Part shown: positions 26,880 through 35,768 of the stretch, one piece after another | Position numbering within the stretch: position 1 is the first letter of the stretch | Layout of the letters: the number at the start of each line of letters is the position of its first letter | NCBI GenBank assembly: GCA_903916595.1 | Contig: CAIWXI010000039.1 | Coordinates: forward strand, 1-62,781 | DNA from: an uncultured Bacteroidales bacterium | GTDB lineage: Bacteria; Bacteroidota; Bacteroidia; Bacteroidales; FEN-979 | Direction of reading: 5' to 3' | Length of the DNA stretch: 62,781 nt | Program-made: the position numbers and the translations under genes | Notes under the pieces: model-generated | Seen by the model: only the letters and a program-made list of their open reading frames with translations | What the model was told of the DNA's origin: nothing | Databases searched by the model: none

Positions 26880-28013
26880 TTAATCATTATCCAGAAACAG
26901 ATCCGAACTAATCTTGTCGGCAAACAATTTTCCATTTTCACTTAAAGTAAAGATACCATCATGTTCTATCATGTCTTTGCTGATAAGGAAGTGCGAAGCA
27001 AGGTCTTTGAAATATGATGCCGGCCCTTCCCCGAATTCCTGTTTGATATGATCAAGGCTGGTTCCCCAAATTGTCCTCAGGGAGACCATCACATATTCAT
27101 TATATCTCTGGGAAGGGCTAAGCACTTCAGTCTCGAAGTGAGACTCACCTGCATTAACGAGACTCGTATAGCGGCTGATCCCGTTTACATTCCACTGCCT
27201 TGAAATACCGTTAAATGAATGCGCGGAGGGTCCGAGGCCCAGATAATGATCACCTTTCCAGTATGACGAATTATGCCTGGAATATTTTCCGGGGAGGCAG
27301 AAATTAGAAATTTCGTAATGTTCGTAACCGCGGGAACCCAGGTATTGCATCAGGTAACGGAACTGGGAGGCTGCTGTTTCTTCATCCGGTCCCTGCATCT
27401 GCTGCTTCCTGATCATCGCATCCATTGCTGTTTTGGGTTCTGTTGTAAGCGCGTAAGCCGAAATATGCGGAATTTGAAGACTCACGGCTTTTTCCAGGTT
27501 ATCGGCAAAAGCTGAGTCAGAAAGGGTGGGCATACCATAAATGAAATCCACCGAAAGGTGATTAAAGCCATGTTCAAGGGCGAGCTGAACCGATTTTTCG
27601 GCCTGAGCCCCGCTATGGATACGGCCAAGATACTTCAGATCGGCATCATTGAAACTCTGAACCCCTATGCTCAGCCTGTTGATCCCGGCATTGTGCCATG
27701 CCTCCAAGCTGGCGACCGTGATATCATCAGGGTTCGCCTCCAGGGTGATCTCAGCAGTTTTCTCAACAGCGAAAGAGTTTTGGATCTGTTCAAGAATACG
27801 GTTAATGGCGGATGGCTTTATGAGTGAAGGCGTGCCTCCTCCAAAATACAGAGTCTCGATTTTTTGATTACCCAGATAATATTGCTGAAGGCTGATTTCC
27901 TTTTTCAGAGCCGGAAGAAATTCTTCAACAGCTTTTATGGAAGCCACGGAAAAGAAATTGCAGTAAGGGCATTTGCTTTTACAAAAAGGGATATGCAGGT
28001 AAATCCCGGCCAT
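26880..28013 (-). CDS. hemW: Radical SAM heme chaperone HemW
   Basis: This 377-residue protein has the radical SAM motif CKSKCPYCNFF at 11-21. The residue following the third cysteine pair is Phe rather than the fourth cysteine of HemN, which marks HemW (a heme-binding chaperone) rather than a coproporphyrinogen dehydrogenase. Other family segments are YFGGGTPSL, LEANPD, RLSIGVQSF and HYEISNF. A HemN C-terminal domain follows (about 290-370). It sits 4 nt after the histidine kinase gene in the minus-strand block. Confidence 0.93.
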   Translation of the reverse strand: MAGIYLHIPFCKSKCPYCNFFSVASIKAVEEFLPALKKEISLQQYYLGNQKIETLYFGGGTPSLIKPSAINRILEQIQNSFAVEKTAEITLEANPDDITVASLEAWHNAGINRLSIGVQSFNDADLKYLGRIHSGAQAEKSVQLALEHGFNHLSVDFIYGMPTLSDSAFADNLEKAVSLQIPHISAYALTTEPKTAMDAMIRKQQMQGPDEETAASQFRYLMQYLGSRGYEHYEISNFCLPGKYSRHNSSYWKGDHYLGLGPSAHSFNGISRQWNVNGISRYTSLVNAGESHFETEVLSPSQRYNEYVMVSLRTIWGTSLDHIKQEFGEGPASYFKDLASHFLISKDMIEHDGIFTLSENGKLFADKISSDLFLDND

Positions 28014-28017
28014 CCTT

Positions 28018-29628
28018 CTATTTTTTCATGATAATACGGAACGTGGTGCCTTTACCAATGATCGATGATTTTACAAAGATCTTTCCGTTATGATAGTTTT
28101 CGATGATTCTTTTTGAAAGTGTCAGGCCCAGGCCCCACCCCCTTGACTTGCTTGTGAAACCAGGATGGAAAATCGTCTTGAACCTCGATTTGGGGATCCC
28201 TTTACCTGTATCGCTTACATCGATATGGATATGGTCATCATCGTCACTTATTTCAATATTGATCAGTCCGCTGCCTTCCATCGCATCCACGGCATTTTTG
28301 CAAAGATTTTCGATGACCCATTCAAAAAGGTGAAGGTTAAGGGGTATCTCCATGACTTTCACTGGGGGAGGGCTCACCACGAACTTTACTTTCCGGGAGG
28401 TGCGTGTACTGATATAGTCTACAGCCTGCTGAACGACCTGATTTATATTCAGTTTTTCAAGTTTGGCGGCTGAGCCTATTTTAGAAAAACGGTCGGTTAT
28501 TGTCTCAAGCCGCTGTACGTCTTTTTCAATTTCAACCACAGTCTCGTTATCAAGCCCTTTGAGTTTAAGCAGTTCAATCCACGCGATCATCGATGAAAGC
28601 GGCGTTCCCAGCTGATGGGCTGTTTCTTTGGCCATACCTACCCATACCTGGTTTTGTTCCGATTTTCTTGCATAGCTGAACAGCAAATACGCAATGAACA
28701 GGAACAGTGCGATCACTGCAAGTTGCACAAAGGGATAATACTGCAGTTGTTTCAGCAGGAAGGAGTCTTCGAAATAGATATAATGAACACCGGTATTTGC
28801 CAGGTTCACTTTGATGGGAGTGTTACCGGATGCCATCGAATTGAGAGTTTGTTCAACGAAACGGGGGTCCTTCATTTTTTTCTCAGGGATGTTGCCGTAG
28901 CTGGTCCATTTCTTTCCGGTGCTGTCGGTCACGATTACAGGTACCGAGGCCGAATTTAATACAACTTCCGAAAAGAAAGAGTCGATGAGTTCGTCAATGA
29001 CCTTTTTCAATTCCGTGAAAATGTTCGAATCGGTATAATACAGGTAAATCTTTTTATCCCTGTAATAATTAACGGTAATGGGGGAATATTTAGTAAAATC
29101 CTTCTGCAGCTTTCCTTCCAGCTTCGTGCCTGTAAGACTAAGCAGAGAATCCTTTCCCTGCTTGATATTCCGGGTGAAACTGATAATTCCATCCTCATTG
29201 GTGATGATCACGGGAATGGTTGTATTGTTGGAAATTATCTCGAGGAAAAAGTTCAGGTTCTCATTGGATATGTCGGTGATGATCCTTCGCTGGGCTTCAG
29301 CCAGCACAACCACTCTGCGCCTTTCCTCACCCTTGATCTGCTCGAATAGTTTGTTTGTTACATTTACAAGATCTGCTTTATGGTGGATGGCATCGGCCCA
29401 TATCTCAACGTTCTTGCGCTCGTCTTTACGGATCTCGCTGACCAGGATGTTGGTATAATATAATGAAGCCGTCACAATCACGATGGCAATTGCGAAAAGG
29501 ATCAGCTTCCAGCGTCGTTTTCTGAGATAAATATCCACGATAGGTGTTTTATTCAATAACGCCGGGAAAGAGGTTTTATTTTTTTCCGGCTTAAACGAAC
29601 TTTTCGCCCTTTTCCAGCCTGACGTCAT
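28018..29628 (-). CDS. Membrane sensor histidine kinase
   Basis: This 536-residue kinase has a transmembrane helix at about 40-60, an extracytoplasmic sensor region at about 61-298 that looks like a double PAS/CACHE-type fold, a second helix at about 300-319 and a cytoplasmic kinase core. The phospho-acceptor is probably His338 in MAKETAHQLGTPLSS. The ATPase has an N box at 441-450, DTGKGIP at 473-479 and GWGLGLTLS at 497-505. No response regulator is adjacent, so it is an orphan here. The ATG at 29628 overlaps the 3' end of the mannose-1-phosphate guanylyltransferase gene by 38 bp; no other Met precedes the first helix. Confidence 0.92.
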   Translation of the reverse strand: MTSGWKRAKSSFKPEKNKTSFPALLNKTPIVDIYLRKRRWKLILFAIAIVIVTASLYYTNILVSEIRKDERKNVEIWADAIHHKADLVNVTNKLFEQIKGEERRRVVVLAEAQRRIITDISNENLNFFLEIISNNTTIPVIITNEDGIISFTRNIKQGKDSLLSLTGTKLEGKLQKDFTKYSPITVNYYRDKKIYLYYTDSNIFTELKKVIDELIDSFFSEVVLNSASVPVIVTDSTGKKWTSYGNIPEKKMKDPRFVEQTLNSMASGNTPIKVNLANTGVHYIYFEDSFLLKQLQYYPFVQLAVIALFLFIAYLLFSYARKSEQNQVWVGMAKETAHQLGTPLSSMIAWIELLKLKGLDNETVVEIEKDVQRLETITDRFSKIGSAAKLEKLNINQVVQQAVDYISTRTSRKVKFVVSPPPVKVMEIPLNLHLFEWVIENLCKNAVDAMEGSGLINIEISDDDDHIHIDVSDTGKGIPKSRFKTIFHPGFTSKSRGWGLGLTLSKRIIENYHNGKIFVKSSIIGKGTTFRIIMKK

Positions 29629-30688
29629 TCACAAACTGCCGGATCTGCTGCTCGTTGGCTTTGCGGCAAACAAGCAGAACATTATCAGACTCTACCACGA
29701 TGTAGTCATTCAGACCTTCAAGCACGGCTACTTTATCGTTTGGCATATTCACGATGCAGTTTTTGGAATCGTAAAGAATAACGTTTTTTCCTACCACGGC
29801 ATTGGAATGCTTGTCTTTGGGGCGATTCTCAAAGAGTGAACCCCAGGTTCCGAGATCCGACCAGCCGAAATCGGCAGCAAGTACATATACGTTGCTTGCT
29901 TTTTCCATCACGCCATAGTCAATGGAAATACTTTTGCAAATCGTATAGGCATCCCTGATGAAATCTTTCTCTTTAGAAGTGTTATAAACAGTTATCCCCT
30001 TTTTAAACAGCAGGTCCACTTCCGGCAGATGTTCTGCAAAGGCTTTCATAATACTTTTTACAGACCAGATGAATATTCCCGCGTTCCAGAGAAAATCACC
30101 GCACTTCAGAAATGTTAAAGCCAGATCAAGGTTGGGTTTTTCTGTAAAAGTTTTTACCCTTCTGAGATGAGGATCTTTAGGGTAAACAGTACCTTCGTTA
30201 TATTGTATGTACCCATACCCGGTATCGGGCCTGCTGGGTTTGATCCCGAGAGTGAGCAGCCAGTCGTTATTGGCCACCGCTTCAAGGGCCGATTTGATAT
30301 TGGCTGTAAAAATGTCTTCCTTAAGAATGACATGGTCGGAAGGGGCTACTACTATCCTTGCTTCCGGATCGCGGAGGAGTATACGGTAATTTGCATAGGC
30401 CACGCAGGGAGCAGTGTTTCTGCGCGAAGGTTCAAGCAGAATCTGGTCCGGCGGAATCTTCGGTAATTGTTCCCTTACCAGATCGAAATAAATTTCATTA
30501 GTCACCACATACATATTCTCCCTTGGACAGATATTCCTGAACCGGTTGAAAGTCTGCTGAATCAGGGTTTCACCTGTACCCAGGATATCGATAAACTGTT
30601 TGGGGTGGCTGGTCCTGCTCATGGGCCAGAAGCGGGCGCCTACTCCGCCAGCCATAATCACACAGAAGTTATGCTTTGATACTGCCAT
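29591..30688 (-). CDS. manC: Mannose-1-phosphate guanylyltransferase
   Basis: This 365-residue nucleotidyltransferase makes GDP-mannose from mannose-1-phosphate and GTP for surface glycans. The pyrophosphorylase signature is visible as IMAGGVGARFWPMSRTSHPKQF at about 11-32 (GG, R and PK residues), with LLEPSRRNTAP, VAPSDHVI, TFTEKP and WNAGIFIW motifs following. The C-terminal mannose-6-phosphate isomerase domain of longer homologues is absent. It is the first gene of the minus-strand block that continues with the kinase, hemW and the peptidase, and has a well-formed promoter. Confidence 0.93.
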   Translation of the reverse strand: MAVSKHNFCVIMAGGVGARFWPMSRTSHPKQFIDILGTGETLIQQTFNRFRNICPRENMYVVTNEIYFDLVREQLPKIPPDQILLEPSRRNTAPCVAYANYRILLRDPEARIVVAPSDHVILKEDIFTANIKSALEAVANNDWLLTLGIKPSRPDTGYGYIQYNEGTVYPKDPHLRRVKTFTEKPNLDLALTFLKCGDFLWNAGIFIWSVKSIMKAFAEHLPEVDLLFKKGITVYNTSKEKDFIRDAYTICKSISIDYGVMEKASNVYVLAADFGWSDLGTWGSLFENRPKDKHSNAVVGKNVILYDSKNCIVNMPNDKVAVLEGLNDYIVVESDNVLLVCRKANEQQIRQFVNDVRLEKGEKFV

Positions 30689-30710
30689 AATACGATTAAC
30701 TTTTCTAATG

Positions 30711-30741
30711 CAAACTTAATTATTATCCCGACGTATTACAA
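30711..30741 (-). promoter_or_regulatory. Bacteroidota-type promoter upstream of manC
   Basis: On the minus strand a TTG (30741-30739) is followed by 20 nt and TAAGTTTG (30718-30711), which matches the TTG-N17-23-TAnnTTTG consensus of Bacteroidota primary sigma factor promoters. The -7 box ends 22 nt before the manC ATG. This is the best-formed promoter in the window. Confidence 0.6.
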
Positions 30742-31455
30742 TACTTTTTCTTCACTTTTCCGTTTCATGGGTAAAATCATTGCTTCAGGGCTGAAAAGGT
30801 ACATTCTTCGAGATTTGACGCACATACAGCGGTAACGCTTCCTCAGTCTGTCCATCTTCTCGAAAATTCTTCCGGAACCGGTTATAAACAATTCACCTTC
30901 AGCCATATCGGTGATTCTGACATGCTCTCCGGGAGGGTCATGAGCCTGTAGCATACGCTGTAGAAGGCTATCAGCAGACGAAGACGCTTTTGGATTTTCA
31001 AAATAAGAGATCAGGGCATTTTCAATTTCAGGGGGGAAGATATTCATACTGATAAACGGCTGCATCAGTCCGGTGAACCGTTTTTTCCATTCCTTGCCAT
31101 GCGGCTTTGGCCGGTGCTTGCGCATCAGGAACGTATTGGCTTTTTCGGTATCGAGATAAACAAAGAAATGGGCGACTTCATGGATCAGGGTAAGCAGGAA
31201 CGCATAAGGATTCATGTCACCGTTCACTGTGATTCTTGGCGGATGGCCTTTTCCCGCTGGACGAAAATCCCCGGTTTTGGTCGCTCGCTTGCGTGCGATT
31301 CTGCAATCGAGGGAATGTCCCTGAAGGCAGACAATGAGCATGTCCATGGCAGCTACAGGGATGAACTCCCCGAAAATCCCCTCAATTTTTTCGGGGTTCA
31401 GCTTATAACGTTTGTCGGTCGTACGCTCAAAGAGCCGAATGAAGGGCAGTTGCAA
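30736..31455 (-). CDS. SprT-like zinc metalloprotease family protein
   Basis: The SprT-like domain has HEVAH followed about 20 residues later by PHGKEW, whose histidine is the likely third zinc ligand. The C-terminal RKRYRCMCVKSRRMYLFSPEA segment is also family-typical. The frame is open back to an ATG at 31554, but that N-terminus overlaps a convincing lipoprotein gene in another frame. I therefore place the start at the TTG at 31455; a CTG near 31402 or the Met at 31347 are alternatives, and the start is uncertain. SprT/Spartan proteins act on DNA-protein crosslinks in eukaryotes; the bacterial role is unclear. It lies upstream of manC's promoter on the same strand. Confidence 0.75.
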   Translation of the reverse strand: MQLPFIRLFERTTDKRYKLNPEKIEGIFGEFIPVAAMDMLIVCLQGHSLDCRIARKRATKTGDFRPAGKGHPPRITVNGDMNPYAFLLTLIHEVAHFFVYLDTEKANTFLMRKHRPKPHGKEWKKRFTGLMQPFISMNIFPPEIENALISYFENPKASSSADSLLQRMLQAHDPPGEHVRITDMAEGELFITGSGRIFEKMDRLRKRYRCMCVKSRRMYLFSPEAMILPMKRKSEEKVL

Positions 31456-31577
31456 TTTTTCGGATGTTTTTGTTTTGGACGGGATGGATATTGCTGCGAC
31501 GAACAGGAAGATGCCGCAGCCATAAGCATCGCTGCAAAAATCAATAAAAACCATCTCCTAAACAGAACTTTGATCAT
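31398..31577 (-). CDS. Small putative lipoprotein overlapping the SprT gene
   Basis: A 59-residue frame from the ATG at 31577 to the TGA at 31398 encodes a basic N-terminus (MIKVLFRRW), a hydrophobic core (FLLIFAAMLMAAA) and a lipobox-like ASSC with Cys25. A short tail follows with a proline/lysine-rich stretch and the compact motif NCNCPSFGS. This is a classic bacterial lipoprotein signal, so the coding call is strong despite the length. The function is unknown. It overlaps the 5' region of the SprT-like frame and implies that the annotated start of that gene should lie further downstream. Confidence 0.7.
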   Translation of the reverse strand: MIKVLFRRWFLLIFAAMLMAAASSCSSQQYPSRPKQKHPKNCNCPSFGSLSVRPTNVIS

Positions 31578-31658
31578 AAATTTATCAACAGCTTAAAAAT
31601 ACCAATTTCCCAATTAAAACGTTAATTTTAATAAAAATGGTATCTTAGCACAGGATTT

Positions 31659-32402
31659 ATGTTAAGACCTCTCTCAACTATCGGAAACTATGTGCTGCTG
31701 ATGCGGCGCGTGTTCACAAAACCCCAGAAAGGCAGGCTGTTCTGGCAGCAGCTGTTTTTCGAAATTGACCAGCTCGGCCTGGATTCCATCGGAATAGTAG
31801 CTTTTATTTCCATGTTCATGGGAGCGGTTGTTGCAATTCAGACGGCATACAACATCGACAGCCCCCTGATTCCTATGTCGATGGTAGGTTTCACAACCCG
31901 GCAATCGGTGATATTGGAATTTTCTCCTACGGTGATCAGCCTGATCCTGGCTGGCAAAGTCGGTAGTCGCATCGCATCGCAGATCGGTACCATGCGGGTA
32001 ACCGAGCAGATCGATGCCCTGGAGATCATGGGAGTAAATTCCGCGAACTACCTGATTTTTCCAAAAGTTGTTGCCTCCGTCCTTATCAACCCGGTCCTTA
32101 TTGTTTTCAGCATGTGCCTTGGAATCATTGGCGGATGGGGTGCCATGATGTTCTCGAGACTCGTAAGTATGCACGACTACATTCTGGGAATAAGGTATGA
32201 TTTCGAGGCCTATACTATATTTTATGCACTGACAAAAACCATCTTTTTTGCCTTTATCATTGCTACCGTTTCCGGATATTTCGGCTACCAGACCCAGGGC
32301 GGGGCCCTTGAAGTAGGGCAGGCCAGCACCAAAGCGGTCGTGATCAGCAGCATCGTTATCATCCTGTTCAACCTTGTCCTTACTCAACTCCTGCTGGGAT
32401 GA
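31659..32402 (+). CDS. mlaE: MlaE-type ABC transporter permease
   Basis: This 247-residue inner-membrane permease has about five transmembrane helices and the MlaE/YrbE signature, with GLDSIGIVAFISMFMGAVVAIQTAYN at about 39-64 and the EFSPTVISLILAGKVGSRIASQIGTM block. It would move phospholipids between the inner and outer membranes together with an MCE protein. The following ATPase gene overlaps its end by 4 nt (ATGA), showing translational coupling. The MCE-domain (MlaD) partner is not encoded next to it. Confidence 0.93.
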   Translation: MLRPLSTIGNYVLLMRRVFTKPQKGRLFWQQLFFEIDQLGLDSIGIVAFISMFMGAVVAIQTAYNIDSPLIPMSMVGFTTRQSVILEFSPTVISLILAGKVGSRIASQIGTMRVTEQIDALEIMGVNSANYLIFPKVVASVLINPVLIVFSMCLGIIGGWGAMMFSRLVSMHDYILGIRYDFEAYTIFYALTKTIFFAFIIATVSGYFGYQTQGGALEVGQASTKAVVISSIVIILFNLVLTQLLLG

Positions 32403-33145
32403 TAGAAGCAAGGAACATCAACAAATATTTTGGCGAGAACCATGTGCTCAGGGATGTTTCATGTACATTTCATCCGGGCAAGACCAACCTTATCATAGGG
32501 CAGAGCGGTTCCGGTAAAACGGTACTCATGAAATGCCTGGTAGGTTTGTTTGAGGTCGACAATGGCAAGGTCCTTTACGACGACCGCAACTTCTCGGCAA
32601 TGAATATCAATCAGAGGAAGGCTATACGTCAGGAACTGGGTATGCTGTTCCAGGGCGCTGCCTTGTTCGACTCTATGAATGTTCAGGAGAATGTGATGTT
32701 CCCGCTCAATATGTTTACCAGAAAGACTCTGGAAGAGAAATTCGACCGGGTGAATTTCGTACTGAAGCGTGTAAACCTCGAGAACCAGAACAAGCTGATG
32801 CCTTCGGAACTCAGCGGGGGTATGAAAAAACGAGTTGCTATTGCAAGGGCTATTGTGATGAACCCTAAATATCTATATTGTGATGAACCAAATTCGGGTT
32901 TGGACCCCCAGACATCCAGCGTGATCGACCTGCTGATACAGGAACTTACGTATGAATACGGGATCACGACCATCGTTAACACCCACGATATGAATTCAGT
33001 GCTTTCTATAGGTGATTCCATCGAATTCATCCATAAGGGACAGATATGGTGGTCGGGCAATAAGGAAGAGATACTCCATATGGGGAATCAGGAATTGAAT
33101 GATTTTGTGTTTGGAACGGAGCTGACCAAAAGACTTAGAAAATGA
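32399..33145 (+). CDS. mlaF: MlaF-type ABC transporter ATP-binding protein
   Basis: This 248-residue ATPase powers the adjacent MlaE permease. Walker A GQSGSGKT is at 34-41, the signature LSGGMKKR near 138 and Walker B YLYCDEPNSGLDP near 158, with the H-loop in NTHDM. The LSGGMKKR form of the signature is typical of the Mla/MCE-linked subfamily. Its start overlaps mlaE and its end overlaps the CvpA gene by 4 nt, so all three genes are coupled. Confidence 0.94.
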   Translation: MIEARNINKYFGENHVLRDVSCTFHPGKTNLIIGQSGSGKTVLMKCLVGLFEVDNGKVLYDDRNFSAMNINQRKAIRQELGMLFQGAALFDSMNVQENVMFPLNMFTRKTLEEKFDRVNFVLKRVNLENQNKLMPSELSGGMKKRVAIARAIVMNPKYLYCDEPNSGLDPQTSSVIDLLIQELTYEYGITTIVNTHDMNSVLSIGDSIEFIHKGQIWWSGNKEEILHMGNQELNDFVFGTELTKRLRK

Positions 33146-33675
33146 ATTTTTTTGATGTTCTTATTCTGGGCTTTATAGTCCTTTTCGCGATCAACGGCTT
33201 CCGGAAAGGGTTTATCATCAGCCTGGCTTCACTGGCTGCTCTTGTTCTGGGGATTTATCTTGCAGTTCATTTTTCAAATTACATTCAGGTCTTGCTGGAT
33301 GACAATTTTCATCCTTCAAAAACATGGCTTCCAATCCTTTCATTCATAGCAACGTTCCTTGCTGTGGTTATAATTGTTCTTGTCGTGGCCAAAGTAATGG
33401 AAAAAATTTTCGATGTAGTGGGGATGGGTTTCCTGAACAAGCTGGCAGGGGCTTTGCTTGGGTTTGCCAAGGGAGTGGTTTATGCGAGCATCATTCTTTT
33501 TATCATTTTCAGCATTGATAAAAAGAAGAAATGGATTACAGCAGAAGACCGAAAAGGGTCCTTCACTATCAACAAAGTTGAGAAAGTCTTTCCCAAAATA
33601 ATGTCAACGATGGGAAGCAGTATTCACTTTCCTCTTTTGAATGATGAACAGAAACCGGGAAATCCGGGGAAATAA
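33142..33675 (+). CDS. CvpA family membrane protein
   Basis: This 177-residue protein has four predicted transmembrane helices and the CvpA-family N-terminus NFFDVLILGFIVLFAINGFRKGF, with a central FLNKLAGALLGFAKGVVYASI block. CvpA was named for colicin V production in E. coli, and the general role is linked to envelope stress tolerance. Its 4-nt overlap with mlaF suggests a shared role in membrane maintenance here, which is an inference. The last 40 residues are hydrophilic. It converges on pgk. Confidence 0.88.
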   Translation: MNFFDVLILGFIVLFAINGFRKGFIISLASLAALVLGIYLAVHFSNYIQVLLDDNFHPSKTWLPILSFIATFLAVVIIVLVVAKVMEKIFDVVGMGFLNKLAGALLGFAKGVVYASIILFIIFSIDKKKKWITAEDRKGSFTINKVEKVFPKIMSTMGSSIHFPLLNDEQKPGNPGK

Positions 33676-33687
33676 AAAAAAGATTCT

Positions 33688-34878
33688 TTAATCGAGAATA
33701 GCCTTTATTCCCGGCAATTCCTTGCCTTCGATATATTCAAGCATCGCTCCGCCTCCGGTTGATACATAGCTGACTTTGTCGGCCAGATGGTACTTGTTTA
33801 TTGCGGCAACAGAGTCTCCCCCTCCAATCAGAGAGAATGAACCATTTGCTGTGGCCTCGGCAATAGCCAGGGCAATGCTTTTGGTTCCTTCTTCGTAATT
33901 GTTCATCTCGAACACTCCCATGGGACCGTTCCATAAGATAGTGGAAGATTTTTCTATGACATGTTTGAATTTCAGGATAGCCGACGGACCGATATCAAGA
34001 CCAAGCCAGGGTAAAGGAATATCGTAAGCGCTGGCAAGTTTCTTGTTGGCGTCGTTGGAGAAAGCATCGGCAATCACCGCATCAGGAGGGATGTATAGAT
34101 TCACTCCAAGGGCTTTAGCTCCTTCGATGATGTTCTTCGCAAGTTCAACATATTCATCTTCTACCATCGAGGCGCCTGTTTCACCTCCCAGGGCCTTGAT
34201 AAAAGTAAACATCATCCCGCCACCGATGATAAGGTTGTCGACCTTGTCCATCAGGTGGTTTATAATTTCGATCTTAGAGGAGACCTTGGCTCCTCCCAGA
34301 ATGGCGGTGAAAGGCCTTTGGGCATCTCTCATACATTTATCAAGATTCAGAATCTCGCTGCCCATTACATAACCGAACATTTTCGTGTCGGGGAAGAAGT
34401 TCGCAATGATCGCGGTTGAGGCATGGGCGCGATGAGCTGTTCCGAAAGCATCGTTTACGTATATATCGCCCAGCTTTGCAAGTTTGCCGGCAAATTCTTC
34501 GTCACCTTTTTCCTCTTCCTTATAAAAACGAAGGTTTTCAAGAAGCAGAACATCACCAGGTTTCAGGGCAGCAGACATGGTCAAAGCCGATTCACCAATA
34601 CAATCATCGGCAAACTGAACCGGGCGGTTCAGTTTTGAAGACAGATAGGTGAGAATATGTCTGAGGGAAAATTTTTCCTCGGGACCGCCTTTCGGCCTTC
34701 CCAGATGAGACATCAGTATTACAGAGCCTCCGCCGCTAAGGATCTTGTTGATGGTAGGGATAGTCGCATCTATCCTTGTAGTGTCTGTTATATTGAACTG
34801 TGCATCGAGGGGAACATTGAAATCGACCCTGATCAGAGCACGCTTGCCTTCAAAATTAAAATCATCAATAGTTTTCAT
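33688..34878 (-). CDS. pgk: Phosphoglycerate kinase
   Basis: This 396-residue glycolytic enzyme transfers phosphate between 1,3-bisphosphoglycerate and ADP. It has the usual length and the conserved blocks [57 protein letters not shown] and the nucleotide-binding GGGDSVAAI near the C-terminus. It stands alone on the minus strand, converging on the CvpA gene and divergent from the omega-amidase gene. An 8-T run on the minus strand just after the stop may help end its transcript. Confidence 0.97.
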   Translation of the reverse strand: MKTIDDFNFEGKRALIRVDFNVPLDAQFNITDTTRIDATIPTINKILSGGGSVILMSHLGRPKGGPEEKFSLRHILTYLSSKLNRPVQFADDCIGESALTMSAALKPGDVLLLENLRFYKEEEKGDEEFAGKLAKLGDIYVNDAFGTAHRAHASTAIIANFFPDTKMFGYVMGSEILNLDKCMRDAQRPFTAILGGAKVSSKIEIINHLMDKVDNLIIGGGMMFTFIKALGGETGASMVEDEYVELAKNIIEGAKALGVNLYIPPDAVIADAFSNDANKKLASAYDIPLPWLGLDIGPSAILKFKHVIEKSSTILWNGPMGVFEMNNYEEGTKSIALAIAEATANGSFSLIGGGDSVAAINKYHLADKVSYVSTGGGAMLEYIEGKELPGIKAILD

Positions 34879-34900
34879 CTGTATAAGTTTATTATTGCGG

Positions 34901-34908
34901 CAAAATTA
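34901..34908 (-). promoter_or_regulatory. Putative -7 promoter box (TAATTTTG) for pgk
   Basis: The minus strand reads TAATTTTGCCGC, matching the -7 consensus, 22 nt upstream of the pgk ATG. A TTGTG lies about 15 nt further upstream, slightly closer than the consensus spacing. Confidence 0.45.
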
Positions 34909-34960
34909 AAATTTTTATCCGGCACAATGCATATCTTTTTAATTTTACCCTGAAATTCAA

Positions 34961-35764
34961 ATGTCTTTTATGCAGGATTTAAAGGTAGCTTTTATTCAGA
35001 CAGATCTGAGCTGGGAAGCCAGGGAAGAAAACCTTAAGCGGTTCGATCTGCATTTGCGGAAGATACACGAAGATGTTGACCTGGTCATACTGCCGGAAAT
35101 GTTCAATACCGCATTTTCGATTAACCCGGAATCCTGTGCTGAAGAAATGAACGGGGCAGGAGTGACCTATCTGCAGAAACAGTCAGAAGTGCTTAATGCG
35201 GTTGTCATAGGAAGCCTTCTGATCAGAACCGGCGGGGGATTTGTAAACAGACTCATCGCTGCTTATCCGGATGGTAAACTGGAAACCTACGATAAAAGAC
35301 ATCTGTTTCGTTTAAGCGAGGAATACAAAATATTCAATGGAGGGAACGAAAGACTGGTGATTAACGTCAAAGGCTGGAAGATTTGTCCCCTGGTATGCTA
35401 TGACCTGAGGTTCCCGGTCTGGAGTAAAAATACGTATACCGATGGCCGTTACGAATATGATGTACTCGTATACGTGGCCAACTGGCCGAACGTCCGTTCA
35501 CATGTCTGGAAAACACTGTTGCTTGCACGCGCCATGGAGAACCAGGTGTATTCCATAGGAGTCAACAGGATAGGTGAGGACGGCCATGGGATGCACCATT
35601 CGGGAGATTCCATGGTGGTGGATCCAAAAGGAAATATCCTGGCATCGGCCCCTTCGGGCGAAGAAGCAGTAATGGTGGCCCGGCTTTCCCGTCAGGACCT
35701 TGAGCTCAACAGGGAATCTTTTACGCTGGGGATGGACTGGGACCGGTTTACAATAGAATTATAA
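34961..35764 (+). CDS. Nitrilase-family omega-amidase (YafV-like)
   Basis: This 267-residue carbon-nitrogen hydrolase has the full Glu-Lys-Cys catalytic triad: Glu46 in ILPEMFNT, Lys112 in YDKRHLF and Cys146 in PLVCYDLRFPVW. The RHLFRLSEE and CYDLRFPVW contexts match the YafV/NIT2-like omega-amidases that hydrolyse alpha-ketoglutaramate and alpha-ketosuccinamate, a repair step after glutamine transamination. It is followed after 4 nt by a glycosyltransferase gene, so it is probably co-transcribed with unrelated polysaccharide genes. An internal Met4 is an alternative start. Confidence 0.9.
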   Translation: MSFMQDLKVAFIQTDLSWEAREENLKRFDLHLRKIHEDVDLVILPEMFNTAFSINPESCAEEMNGAGVTYLQKQSEVLNAVVIGSLLIRTGGGFVNRLIAAYPDGKLETYDKRHLFRLSEEYKIFNGGNERLVINVKGWKICPLVCYDLRFPVWSKNTYTDGRYEYDVLVYVANWPNVRSHVWKTLLLARAMENQVYSIGVNRIGEDGHGMHHSGDSMVVDPKGNILASAPSGEEAVMVARLSRQDLELNRESFTLGMDWDRFTIEL

Positions 35765-35768
35765 GTTT

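Noticed and set aside
26855-26941. Longer N-terminus for the M14 peptidase
   Set aside because: It would overlap hemW by about 60 nt and moves the signal peptide away from the N-terminus.
31674-32411. Open frame of 245 codons on the minus strand opposite mlaE
   Set aside because: It fully mirrors a well-supported permease gene, has histidine/aspartate/asparagine-rich composition without domains, and is explained as a shadow of codon bias.
33664-33690. Intrinsic terminator between the CvpA gene and pgk
   Set aside because: A T-run exists on the minus strand, but the possible stems are only 4-5 bp with very short loops.
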